A DNA stretch of 38,876 bases, taken from positions 1 to 38,876 of the forward strand of contig PMBV01000230.1 of assembly GCA_003153055.1 (NCBI GenBank), in the 5' to 3' direction. Position numbers and translations under genes: made by a program. Positions 23,244 to 30,863 of the stretch are shown one piece after another. Position 1 is the first letter of the stretch. Each line of letters opens with the position of its first letter. The notes beneath the pieces are model-generated. The model ran no database searches. It worked only from the letters and a program-made list of their open reading frames with translations, and was not told the origin of the DNA. The DNA is from Myxococcales bacterium (GTDB taxonomy: Bacteria > Myxococcota > Myxococcia > Myxococcales > Myxococcaceae).

Positions 23244-24428
23244 GTGCGGTCAATCGTCGTTCTCGTCTTGCTCGCCGCACCCTCGGCCTTCGCTTTTCCG
23301 TGGATGGTGAAGCACAACTACGGCGCCTGCGGGAGCTGTCACGTCGATCCCTCGGGGGGCGGGCAGACGACGTCCTACGGGCGCGCGCAGGCCGAGGTGC
23401 TGCTCCGATGGAAGGTGACCAAGCCGGCGGCAGGCCAGGAAGAAGAGGTGCCTCGCTCGGCCAACTTCCTCTGGTTTCTGCCCTTGCCCGACGCGGTCAA
23501 CCTCTCGGGGAATGCTCGCTCCGGCGTGTTGGTGACGCCGGGCTCGGCCCCCCGGGTGTTGTTGATGGCCGCCGACCTCTACGCCACCCTCAACGTCGAT
23601 CGGTTCGTCTTCCACGCCACCGGCGGCTTCGGGCTGCACAACCAGGCCGCCAAGGCCATTGTGGCGCCGGTATGCGATCCGACGAATCTCCTCGGCTCCG
23701 GGGGTCAGTGTGGTCCCTCCTTCGTGGCCAGGGAGTATTGGGCGGGCGCCAAGTTCGCCGATGAGGCGGTCATGGTGCGGGTGGGGCGGCTCAACCTGCC
23801 CTTCGGCCTGCGCAACAACGAGCACCTCTCGTTTGTCAGGGCCTACACGGTCACCGACATCAACACCGGCCAGCAGCTCGGCGCCTCGGCTTCCTACAAC
23901 TCCGACGCGCTGCGCGGAGAGGTGATGGCCATCGCCGGCAATTTCCAGATGGGGCCCGATGCGTACCGGGAGCGCGGCTACTCGGCCTTCGCCGAGCTGT
24001 CGCTCAAGACCAACGCCTACCTCGGAGCGTCGAGCCTGATTGCCTTCTCGTCGGCCGACCCGACGACGGGCCTCGCCACCATTCGCCACGCTCACGGCCT
24101 CTTCGCCCGCTACGCGCCGGTGGAGTCGCTGGCGCTCTTGGCCGAGGCCGACTTCCTCGCCTGGGTGGCGCCCCCGCAGCTCGATCGCATCGGCTTCGCC
24201 GCCTTCCTCCAGGCCGACTGGGAAGTGATGCAAGGGCTCCACCTCATCGCCACCGGAGAGGCTGCCCATGGCGGTAGCCAGGTGGGCCCATCTCTGGGGG
24301 CGTGGGCCTCGGTGGGTTGGTACTTCGCGCCGCACTGCGAGCTCAGGGTCGACAACATCTTCCAGCGGGCGAGCTCGACGAGCCAGGTCGGCTACACGCT
24401 GCTCGCGCAACTCCATCTCTTTCTGTGA
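23244..24428 (+). CDS. Outer-membrane beta-barrel (porin-like) with an N-terminal c-type haem motif
   Basis: A 394-residue protein. The GTG at 23244 has GGGAGGAAC upstream and starts a clean signal peptide (RSIVVLVLLAAPSAFA). An ATG at 23199 would overlap the YceI stop (ATGA) but puts 15 odd residues before the signal. Just after cleavage comes CGSCH at residues 29-33 (context MVKHNYGACGSCHVDPSGGG), a c-type haem site. From about residue 85 the sequence alternates hydrophobic and polar residues in beta-hairpin fashion (EAVMVRVGRLNLPFGLRNNE, AYLGASSLIAF), as in porins, ending in Phe-Leu. I cannot assign a named family. The architecture suggests a haem at the periplasmic mouth of a barrel. No other subunit of a porin-cytochrome complex is adjacent except the downstream haem protein. 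Confidence 0.8.
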   Translation: MRSIVVLVLLAAPSAFAFPWMVKHNYGACGSCHVDPSGGGQTTSYGRAQAEVLLRWKVTKPAAGQEEEVPRSANFLWFLPLPDAVNLSGNARSGVLVTPGSAPRVLLMAADLYATLNVDRFVFHATGGFGLHNQAAKAIVAPVCDPTNLLGSGGQCGPSFVAREYWAGAKFADEAVMVRVGRLNLPFGLRNNEHLSFVRAYTVTDINTGQQLGASASYNSDALRGEVMAIAGNFQMGPDAYRERGYSAFAELSLKTNAYLGASSLIAFSSADPTTGLATIRHAHGLFARYAPVESLALLAEADFLAWVAPPQLDRIGFAAFLQADWEVMQGLHLIATGEAAHGGSQVGPSLGAWASVGWYFAPHCELRVDNIFQRASSTSQVGYTLLAQLHLFL

Positions 24429-24436
24429 GGCACCCG

Positions 24437-24880
24437 GTGAGACGTTTGTCTTTGAAGCAGTCGCTGTGGTTGGTGCTCCTGGCGGCGCCAGCGGTGGCCT
24501 CCACCAATTACCCCACGGTCATCGAGACGTACCTCAGCCTGAGCAACCCCATTCCCGAGTCGTGCTCGCTGTGCCACACCAACGGCGCGACAGGCGTGGG
24601 GACCGTCAACACGCCCTTCGGGAAGTCGGCCAGAGCCAAGGGGCTCGTTTCGGGCAACGACGCGAAGCTGCGGCAAGTGCTCGACGCCTTGGTCGCTGAC
24701 CACACGGACAGCGACGGCGACGGGGTGAGCGACATCGACGAGCTCAAGGCGGGGACGAGCCCCAACGTGGCCGGCACCAGCACCCCCGTCGCGCCCCTCA
24801 AGTACGGCTGTGGGGCTCAGGTGGCTCCGGGCGGCGTGGCTGGGTTCCTCGCCTGGTTGCTGCTCAGACGCCGCCGGTAA
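24437..24880 (+). CDS. Haem-motif protein with MYXO-CTERM surface anchor
   Basis: A 147-residue protein starting at GTG, with GAGG six bases upstream and eight bases after the porin stop. The signal peptide LKQSLWLVLLAAPAVAS is followed by CSLCH at residues 43-47 (context PIPESCSLCHTNGATG), a c-type haem site. Then comes DSDGDGVSDIDELKAGTSPN, a thrombospondin-type-3/dockerin-like calcium loop. The C-terminus is GCG, a short hydrophobic helix (GGVAGFLAWLLL) and RRRR: the MYXO-CTERM sorting signal, in which the Cys is thought to become lipid-linked after cleavage by a myxosortase. The protein is therefore predicted to sit on the cell surface with a haem. Operon position after a haem-bearing porin suggests electron transfer across the outer membrane. 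Confidence 0.85.
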   Translation: MRRLSLKQSLWLVLLAAPAVASTNYPTVIETYLSLSNPIPESCSLCHTNGATGVGTVNTPFGKSARAKGLVSGNDAKLRQVLDALVADHTDSDGDGVSDIDELKAGTSPNVAGTSTPVAPLKYGCGAQVAPGGVAGFLAWLLLRRRR

Positions 24881-25436
24881 AGGCCCCTCGCCGTTTCTTT
24901 CTTCATCAATCGCCCAGGGGCGCGGTCCGGTCACATGGAACCGCCGGTGCCCTTGACGGTCCCGGGTCGCGTCTTCGCCAGGTGGACGGACGCGCCTGCC
25001 TTCGAGCACTCGCTCAGCCTGAAGGACCATCGCCACGGTGACGCTGGCGGGTATCGAGTGGCGAACCGAGCTTCGACTGCATCCTCTCGCGCATCGCCGG
25101 CGGCACGACCCTCGACGCAGGTCCTGGCTCGCAGGGGTGAGGGCCAAATGGAAGAGCAGCTTCCATCCCGCGGGAGCAGGTCCGTCCGCGGCGGCGCAGG
25201 GTCTCCAACCCGTCGGCGCAGACCTCAACCACGACGGCGAGGCGCTGGAGGCTCCTCGTCGACGATGCGTCGGAGGGCACGGGGACCCGTCAGTGGAGCG
25301 CCGCTGCCCAACGGTCGGCCTTGCTCCCGAGGCATCGAGCAGCGCCAGGCGGCCGTCATCTCTGGACGTCCTCGGAGGCGGGACCTCGAGCACATCGCCC
25401 GGGCGCGCGCCCCTCCGGCTGGGGTAAGACAGCACC
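24881..25436. other. 556-base stretch without a supported gene
   Basis: Between the MYXO-CTERM gene and dapD I find no ORF with a ribosome site and protein-like composition. A 129-codon frame at 25038-25427 (+) and overlapping minus frames are Arg/Pro/Ser-rich, as expected for non-coding GC-rich DNA. Fragments such as DGRLALLDASG on the minus strand hint at a decayed gene but cannot be joined into a family. GCCCCT...AGGGGC just after the upstream stop is a weak possible terminator. Confidence 0.4.
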
Positions 25437-26258
25437 ATGAACGTGGACGAACTCAAGGAGCGCGTGAGCGCTGCCTTTGCCGACCGGCAGAAGCTGAAGG
25501 AGCCGTCGTACGCGGCGGCCATCCGGGAGACCCTCGAGCTGCTGGACCGCGGCGAGCTGCGCGTGGCCCAGAAGGGTCCCAACGGGTGGGACGTCAACGC
25601 CTGGGTGAAGGAGGCGATTCTCCTCTTCTTCGCGCTGTCGGAGATGAAGACGACGGAGCTCGACCCCTTCGAGTTCTACGACAAGATTCCCCTGAAGAAG
25701 GGCCTCGCCGAAGCCGGGGTGCGGGTAGTCCCTCCGGGGACGGTTCGCTACGGCGCCTTCTGTGAGCGGGGCACGGTGGTGATGCCCGGCTACGTCAACA
25801 TCGGCGCCCGGGTCGGGGCGGGTACGATGGTCGACACGTGGGCCACCGTGGGGAGCTGCGCGCAGGTGGGCGCCAACGTGCACCTCTCGGGAGGTGTCGG
25901 CCTCGGGGGCGTGCTCGAGCCGGCCGGGGCAAGGCCAGTCATCATCGAGGATGGCGCCTTCATCGGCAGCCGCTGCGTGGTGGTGGAAGGCGTGGTGGTG
26001 GGTGAGGAAGCGGTGCTCGGCGCCAACACAGTGCTGACGTCGTCCACGGCCATCATCGACGTGACTGGGCCGACGGAGGTCGTCATCAAGGGGCACGTTC
26101 CCCCCCGGAGCGTCGTCATTCCGGGGACGCGGCCCAAGAAGTTCCCCGCGGGGGAGTACCAGATTCCCTGCGCCCTCATCATCGGCAAGCGGAGCGCCAC
26201 CACCGACCAGAAGACGTCACTCAACCAGGCGCTGAGGGACTTCGCGGTCGCCGTGTAG
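25437..26258 (+). CDS. dapD: 2,3,4,5-tetrahydropyridine-2,6-dicarboxylate N-succinyltransferase
   Basis: DapD transfers succinyl from succinyl-CoA to tetrahydrodipicolinate in the succinylase branch of lysine/diaminopimelate synthesis. The 273-residue length is standard. The helical N-terminal domain (~1-95) has GWDVNAWVKEAILLFF. The left-handed beta-helix of hexapeptide repeats covers ~100-245 (VVMPGYVNIGARVGAGTMVD, VGSCAQVGANVHLSGGVG, GVLEPAGARPVIIEDGAFIG). The conserved tail includes IPCALIIGKR. The active form is a cytoplasmic trimer. No other dap gene is adjacent. The upstream sequence has only GGGGTAAG as a weak ribosome site. About 1.1 kb without genes follows. Confidence 0.97.
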   Translation: MNVDELKERVSAAFADRQKLKEPSYAAAIRETLELLDRGELRVAQKGPNGWDVNAWVKEAILLFFALSEMKTTELDPFEFYDKIPLKKGLAEAGVRVVPPGTVRYGAFCERGTVVMPGYVNIGARVGAGTMVDTWATVGSCAQVGANVHLSGGVGLGGVLEPAGARPVIIEDGAFIGSRCVVVEGVVVGEEAVLGANTVLTSSTAIIDVTGPTEVVIKGHVPPRSVVIPGTRPKKFPAGEYQIPCALIIGKRSATTDQKTSLNQALRDFAVAV

Positions 26259-26571
26259 GGCTCAGGGTCGGGATGCTCGTCGTGGCAAGGCGCTTGACCG
26301 TAGCGCTCTCAAGGGGACGAGTTGGGTGTGCTGGTGGTCTCCCAGCCATGTGCGGGCAGCCCCTCGGCCCGACGGTCGAGGGTGAGTGGAGAGCAGGACC
26401 AGGGCGACCGGTCGAAGGCCGCTCTCTGGTCGTGTCGGACCCGGAGTTGGGCTGCGACTCGGGCCACCCGCGTCTCACCGAACTCGGGCGCTGCCGGCTC
26501 CGCCCCGGATGAGGGCGATGGTGCCTCGTGGCGCGCCCCGAGAGCTGGCGGTGGTACGGGCTTCCGAGCGC

Positions 26572-26607
26572 GTCATCACGGTGTACAAATCAGTACTCCG
26601 TGATGAC
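26572..26607. promoter_or_regulatory. 36-bp near-perfect palindrome, operator-like
   Basis: GTCATCACGG-T-GTAC, AAATCA, GTAC-T-CCGTGATGAC: 14 of 15 positions in each arm pair around a six-base centre. It is a local AT-rich patch in GC-rich DNA, and a related sequence occurs 506 bases downstream. Size and symmetry fit a TetR-type dimer or pair-of-dimers operator. On the minus strand it ends in an ATG. Confidence 0.55.
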
Positions 26608-27089
26608 AGAGCTGGGAAGTGACCAGGCCTCGAGGTCGGTACGTTCAAGACCCGGGCTGCTGACGCCCAAGGATTGGGGGTGGTGCGAGAGGGTGCGGCG
26701 AAGAGCGCTTCAGTCCCGGCTGAGCTCCTCGAGTACTCGCCCGGCGTGCTGATCGAGCAACCGGTCTGTCGTCTCCGCCTGCCGCCCCGCCCGGGGAACC
26801 AACGCTCCACGCCACGTGTGCCACTCGCCCAGTCGGTCGAGTCGTGTAGGCCGGCTTGTGGGCCCCGGTCCACCATCGCACCTCAAGGCCACTGCCTCGC
26901 CTTTCGCCCCCACTGCGGAGAACGCGGCGACTATCCGCTCACATGGTTCCGGCCCGACCAGGTCTCGCCGAGGTGCCCGCGCCGGGATGGGGAATACCCC
27001 CGAGAATCAGGTGGCCCAAGCCGGTGAGACCCAACAGCACGATCAACGCTCTGAGGGAGGACCGCTGGGCCTGATTCTCCGGGGCGCGC

Positions 27090-27113
27090 CATCAATCAGT
27101 ACACCTTGATGAG
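27090..27113. promoter_or_regulatory. Second operator-like site related to 26572-26607
   Basis: AATCAGTACACCTTGATGAG (27094-27113) matches 17 of 20 bases of 26588-26607 in the same orientation. CATCAA/TTGATG forms its own short inverted repeat. Read on the minus strand, it runs directly into an ATG at 27092 that precedes a frameshifted hydrophobic segment, as an operator overlapping a start would. Confidence 0.45.
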
Positions 27114-27376
27114 TCAAGTCATGGCGTCGCCGAGCTCGACTCCACCGGGGCCGGCTTGCCTGCGCCCCCGACGACGCGATACATGGAGCCCGTCGCCCTC
27201 ACGGGTGACCTCTATGAAGGCCTGAACCTGGAACGACGAGCTGCGACGCAAGACCTCGAGGCCCGAGCTGCCTCGAAGGTTCGGGTGTCTGGCCCCTCGT
27301 TCCCGCCTTGATGACGCGAGTCGTGCTGGAGCGACGCTCCGGACACTGACGTTCACCGCCTTCCCGGAGCCCTGGC

Positions 27377-28885
27377 ATGGCCGTCTCCCTTCGTGCCGAA
27401 CACGTGTCCTTCTCGTACGGCGAGCGCCTGTTGCTCGACGACGTCACCTTTCACCTCTCGCGCGGTTGGACCGGCCTCGTGGGCGCGAACGGGGCTGGCA
27501 AGTCGACGCTCTTGCGCCTCATCGCCGGCGAGCAGCAGCCGACGTCGGGGGGGCTCCACGTCCAGCCTTCCGGGCAGACGGCCATCGTCCTCTGTCGTCA
27601 GGAGGTCGAGCACCTCGATGAGGACGTGAGCGCCTTCGCCATGGCCGACGACGGCCACGCGCGACGGCTGCACGGGCGCCTCGAGCTCGAGCCCGCCAGC
27701 CTCGAACGCTGGGAGACCCTCTCTCCGGGAGAGCGGAAGCGGTGGCAGGTTGGAGCCGCGCTCTGGCGAGAGCCCGAGGTGCTCCTGCTCGACGAGCCCA
27801 CCAATCACCTCGACTCCGACGCGTCGCAGCTCCTCCGAGCGGCGCTCCTCAGTCATCGGGGCGTCGGCCTGCTGGTCTCGCATGACCGGTCGCTGCTCGA
27901 CGAGCTGACCCAGTCGACTCTGCGGCTCAACCGCGGCGAAGCACGCCTGTGGCCGGGTCGCTTTTCGTCCGCGCGCGAGGCGTGGCTCGCCGAGGAGCAG
28001 CAACTGAGAGACGCCCAGCAGGAGACGCGCCGCCGCCTGGAGTCCGAGGAGCGTCGACTCGACCAGGCCCGCCGTCGGGTCGCGTCGAGCGCTCGCGCCC
28101 GCAGCACAGGCGCCCGCATGAAGGGCCCGAGGGACTCTGACGCGCGCACCGTCACCGCCGATTTTCGCGCCGAGAACGCCGAGCAGGCCCACGCCGCCGC
28201 CCTTCGAAGGAGCGCCGCTCGCTCCGAGGAGCTCCGTGCCGAGCTCGCCAGTCTGGACCTCCACGATGAGCCGGGGCGGGAGCTGTTCGTCCGCTACGAG
28301 CCATGTCCCCGGGCGGTCGTGCTTCGTCTCTCGGGTGACGTGTTCTTGCCCGTCGAGCCTCCGGTACTGCCGCTGTTGAGAGACGTGCGGCTCACCCTGC
28401 GCCGCGACGAGCACGTGGTGGTCGAGGGCCGGAACGGGGCGGGGAAATCGACGCTCCTCCGCGCCCTGGTCGAGGCCGCCGCGCTCCCGGCGGAGCGAGT
28501 GCTGTCGTTGCCGCAGGAGCTCACCCTCGAGGAGACGAGGAGCGACCTCGACGCTGTCCGCGACCTACCGCCCGAGGTGCGGGGCCGGGTGCTTCAGCTC
28601 GTCCACGCCTTGGGGGTCGAGCCCGCGGCACTCCTGGCCTCCTCCAGACCGTCGCCGGGAGAGGGTCGCAAGCTGAGGCTCGCCCTGGGGCTGGGGCGCC
28701 ACGCCTGGCTGGCCGTGCTCGACGAGCCGACCAACCACTTCGACCTCCCGGCCATCGAGCGTCTGGAGGCCGCCCTCGCCGCGCTCCCAGGGGCGCTCCT
28801 CCTGGTGACGCACGACGCGCGCTTCGCGGCTCAGGTTGCCACGTCGCGGTGGCGGGTGAGCGACGGCACCGTCGTCACTGAATGA
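27377..28885 (+). CDS. ABC-F family ATPase
   Basis: A 502-residue soluble protein with two ABC domains and no membrane segments, the ABC-F plan. ABC1 has Walker A GANGAGKST (~36-44), signature LSPGERKR and Walker B VLLLDEPTNHLD. The linker between domains (about 200-320) is long, helical and Arg/Glu-rich (QQETRRRLESEERRLDQARR). ABC2 has Walker A GRNGAGKST, signature SPGEGRKLRLALG and Walker B AVLDEPTNHFD, followed by LLLVTHDARF. ABC-F proteins act on the ribosome (translation factors or antibiotic-resistance target protection). The variable linker does not let me say which. The ATG has GGAG eight bases upstream. It is convergent with argD. Confidence 0.94.
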   Translation: MAVSLRAEHVSFSYGERLLLDDVTFHLSRGWTGLVGANGAGKSTLLRLIAGEQQPTSGGLHVQPSGQTAIVLCRQEVEHLDEDVSAFAMADDGHARRLHGRLELEPASLERWETLSPGERKRWQVGAALWREPEVLLLDEPTNHLDSDASQLLRAALLSHRGVGLLVSHDRSLLDELTQSTLRLNRGEARLWPGRFSSAREAWLAEEQQLRDAQQETRRRLESEERRLDQARRRVASSARARSTGARMKGPRDSDARTVTADFRAENAEQAHAAALRRSAARSEELRAELASLDLHDEPGRELFVRYEPCPRAVVLRLSGDVFLPVEPPVLPLLRDVRLTLRRDEHVVVEGRNGAGKSTLLRALVEAAALPAERVLSLPQELTLEETRSDLDAVRDLPPEVRGRVLQLVHALGVEPAALLASSRPSPGEGRKLRLALGLGRHAWLAVLDEPTNHFDLPAIERLEAALAALPGALLLVTHDARFAAQVATSRWRVSDGTVVTE

Positions 28886-28907
28886 GGCGGCGCTCGCCGA
28901 GGCCTCA
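28883..28907. terminator. Bidirectional terminator hairpin overlapping two stop codons
   Basis: TGAGGC and GCCTCA pair around a nested GGCG/CGCC stem. The left arm begins with the ABC-F stop codon (TGA at 28883) and the right arm ends with the complement of the argD stop (28905-28907). The position between convergent genes with only 19 free bases supports shared termination. Confidence 0.55.
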
Positions 28908-30092
28908 CTGAGTGGCGCGGAGCACCTCTTCGAGCCACTGGACCATCAGGTCGATCTCCTCCGTCGTCACCAGGAGTGACGGCATGAACCGGAGGAGATT
29001 CGGTCGAGGCGCATTGAGGAGCAGGCCGACGGGCGAGCGCTGCTGTGCGTGCGTCACCACCTCGGCCGCGCTGTCGGTGGGCAGCACCAGGGCTTGCAGG
29101 AGGCCCGCGCCACGGGCTCCTCCCAGGCCGAGCTCAACCGAGAGGGCGGCGAGCTTCGAGCCCAAGTACGCTCCTTTGCAGGCGATGTCTGCCAAGACGC
29201 CGGGGCCGAGGAGAACGTCGAGGACCGCGAGGCCTGCCGATGCAGCGAGCGGATTCCCGCAGAACGTTCCACCCTGGTCGCCAGCGACGAAGCAGCAGCA
29301 CTCCTCACGGGCGAGCAGGGCGGCCAGCGGCACTCCACCTCCCAGGCCTTTGCCCAGCGTCATGAGGTCTGGCTCGATGCCGGCGTGCTCGTAGGCGAAG
29401 AGGGTCCCCGTGCGGCCGACGCCGGTCTGAACCTCGTCGACGATGAGCAGCAGCTCGTGTTGTCGGGTGAGGGCGCGGAGGGCCCGCATGAACTCGCGCT
29501 CGGCGGGGACGACGCCAGCCTCGCCCTGCACGGGCTCCAGCATCACTGCGACGGTGTTCTTCCCGATGAGGGCCTCCACCGAGGCAAGGTCGTTGAGCCG
29601 AGCCTTGGGAAAGCCGGGCACCTGAGGAGCGAAGCGCGTGTCCCAACCGGGCTTTCCGGTGGCCGACATCGTGGCCAGGGTCCTCCCGTGGAACCCGTGC
29701 TCGAAGGTGATGATTTCAAAGGCGCCCCCCTTGTTCACCTGCCCCCACTTGCGCGCGAGCTTGATGGCGCCCTCGTTCGCCTCGGCTCCGCTGTTGGCGA
29801 AGAAGACTCGGTCGAACACGGAGTTGGCCGTCAACCTCGAGGCGAGCGCGATGGACGGCTCGTTGAAGTAGGCCGGGCCGGGGTTGATGAGGAGCGCCGC
29901 CTGCTCCGCCAGCGCCCGCACCAGGGCCGGGTGAGCGTGCCCCAGCGAGTTCACCGCCCACCCCTGCACGAAGTCGAGGGAGCGCTTGCCGTGGTCGTCG
30001 GTCAGCCACGAGCCTTCCCCCCGGACGAAGACGAAGTTGGGCCGCTCGTTGATCCACATGAGCGAGTTGGCGCGGGGAACGGACTGCTGCAT
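28905..30092 (-). CDS. argD: Acetylornithine aminotransferase (class III PLP enzyme)
   Basis: A 395-residue class III aminotransferase, best matching ArgD (N-acetylornithine to N-acetylglutamate semialdehyde, PLP and 2-oxoglutarate). Key parts are [63 protein letters not shown] with the cofactor Asp, and [17 protein letters not shown] with the Schiff-base Lys. The ATG at 30092 has GGAG eight bases upstream; an upstream extension to 30137 lacks support. It is not beside other arg genes, so a related substrate (ornithine, succinylornithine) cannot be excluded. ArgJ in the same window completes two steps of the cyclic arginine route. Cytoplasmic. Confidence 0.9.
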   Translation of the reverse strand: MQQSVPRANSLMWINERPNFVFVRGEGSWLTDDHGKRSLDFVQGWAVNSLGHAHPALVRALAEQAALLINPGPAYFNEPSIALASRLTANSVFDRVFFANSGAEANEGAIKLARKWGQVNKGGAFEIITFEHGFHGRTLATMSATGKPGWDTRFAPQVPGFPKARLNDLASVEALIGKNTVAVMLEPVQGEAGVVPAEREFMRALRALTRQHELLLIVDEVQTGVGRTGTLFAYEHAGIEPDLMTLGKGLGGGVPLAALLAREECCCFVAGDQGGTFCGNPLAASAGLAVLDVLLGPGVLADIACKGAYLGSKLAALSVELGLGGARGAGLLQALVLPTDSAAEVVTHAQQRSPVGLLLNAPRPNLLRFMPSLLVTTEEIDLMVQWLEEVLRATQ

Positions 30093-30222
30093 GGGTATGC
30101 TCCTGGGGCAGGTGGGGGCGACCGCGTATAGCAACACGTGGCCAAAGTGCGAGCCACCGACGGGTTGACCTGTCTATCGCTGACAGCCGTACGGTGCGCG
30201 CTCCTCTTTACCAGGAGATACC

Positions 30223-30348
30223 ATGGACCCTCACGCGCTGCCTGACGCCGAGTTCCTCGCCGCCTTTCGATTCCGGCCTCCGGTGGTTCAGGCAGCCACG
30301 TCGGGTGTCGATGTCTGTTTTGTCGATCGCCGGGTGCCTTGTCGGTGA
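30223..30348 (+). pseudogene. Probable 5' remnant of a gene (41 codons)
   Basis: ATG at 30223 has AGGAG six bases upstream and begins MDPHALPDAEFLAAFRF, a convincing protein start. After about 18 codons the composition turns random and the frame stops at codon 42. The N-terminus recalls small proteins that continue with an FxHxxHLR motif, but that continuation is absent. The last 60 bases overlap the end of a minus-strand ORF. I interpret this as a truncated gene; a genuine 41-residue peptide is the alternative. Confidence 0.35.
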
Positions 30349-30599
30349 GCCAGCACCGTGAGGCCGAAACGCCTCCGACGGCTGATTGGGCCCCGGCTCG
30401 CCCCGTGCTCGTCGCGTGGACTCCGCGGGAGCCCCCCACCAGCGGCGATGCCGCACAACACCACGAGGAGCAACGACAACCCGACGTCGACCAGGAGCTT
30501 CGTCGACCACCAGGCCGTGGTCGCCAGAGGGCCGTGTGGCATCCATCGAGTGAACAGCGCCGCGACGACCACCGAGACGATGAAGACCGCTTGTTGCAT
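30288..30599 (-). CDS. Small hypothetical membrane protein, 103 aa
   Basis: ATG at 30599 preceded by GAGGAGTTTCTC, a strong ribosome site. The first half is clearly membrane-like: one helix at residues 4-17 (AVFIVSVVVAALF) and another at ~35-53 (LLVDVGLSLLLVVLCGIAAG), with TRWMPHGPLATTAWWSTK between. The second half (from ~57) is Arg/Ser-rich and not protein-like, and its end overlaps the truncated plus-strand ORF. The gene may therefore have a frameshifted or rearranged 3' end. No family recognised. The 264 bases between this start and the next gene on the plus strand show no ORF that I trust. Confidence 0.5.
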   Translation of the reverse strand: MQQAVFIVSVVVAALFTRWMPHGPLATTAWWSTKLLVDVGLSLLLVVLCGIAAGGGLPRSPRDEHGASRGPISRRRRFGLTVLAHRQGTRRSTKQTSTPDVAA

Positions 30600-30863
30600 G
30601 AGAAACTCCTCAGTGTGGTTCGTCGGCCGTGCCGTTCAGTTGCGCCCCCGCCCTGACTCACCGATGACTCGGGCTCCGGGTCGCCGGCCACGCCAGAGCG
30701 GGTCACCGCGGCTCCCGTTCTTCAGACCAGACAACGCGCGCGAGCCTTCGCATCACGGAGGCTTCGGCGCCGTGACGACGCCTGCCCGTGACCTCGACGA
30801 AGTCGGACGGCCCAGGCACGAGGCCTTTGCTCGTTGACACGGTTTGGGCGAGAGTGGCCGGAC

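Larger units (their letters stand above)
26259..27376. other. 1.1-kb region without an intact gene; probable decayed genes and two related operator-like sites
   Basis: No frame here has both a ribosome site and protein-like composition. Several minus-strand fragments look like broken coding sequence. One is an open frame from 27088 to 26939 encoding a hydrophobic segment (SSLRALIVLLGLTGLGHLIL), one base out of frame with an ATG at 27092. Another, ending at 26710, is helical (RLLDQHAGRVLEELSRD). Two related palindromic sites (26572-26607 and 27090-27113) frame the region. I interpret it as a former regulator/target locus that has decayed; this is inference. Confidence 0.4.

Noticed and set aside
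25038..25427. 129-codon plus-strand ORF before dapD
   Set aside because: No ribosome site, Arg/Ser/Pro-rich composition and overlapping minus-strand frames of equal quality; treated as non-coding.
26710..26913. 67-codon minus-strand ORF as an intact small gene
   Set aside because: Only the C-terminal ~40 residues look protein-like, there is no ribosome site, and it lies in a region of broken frames.
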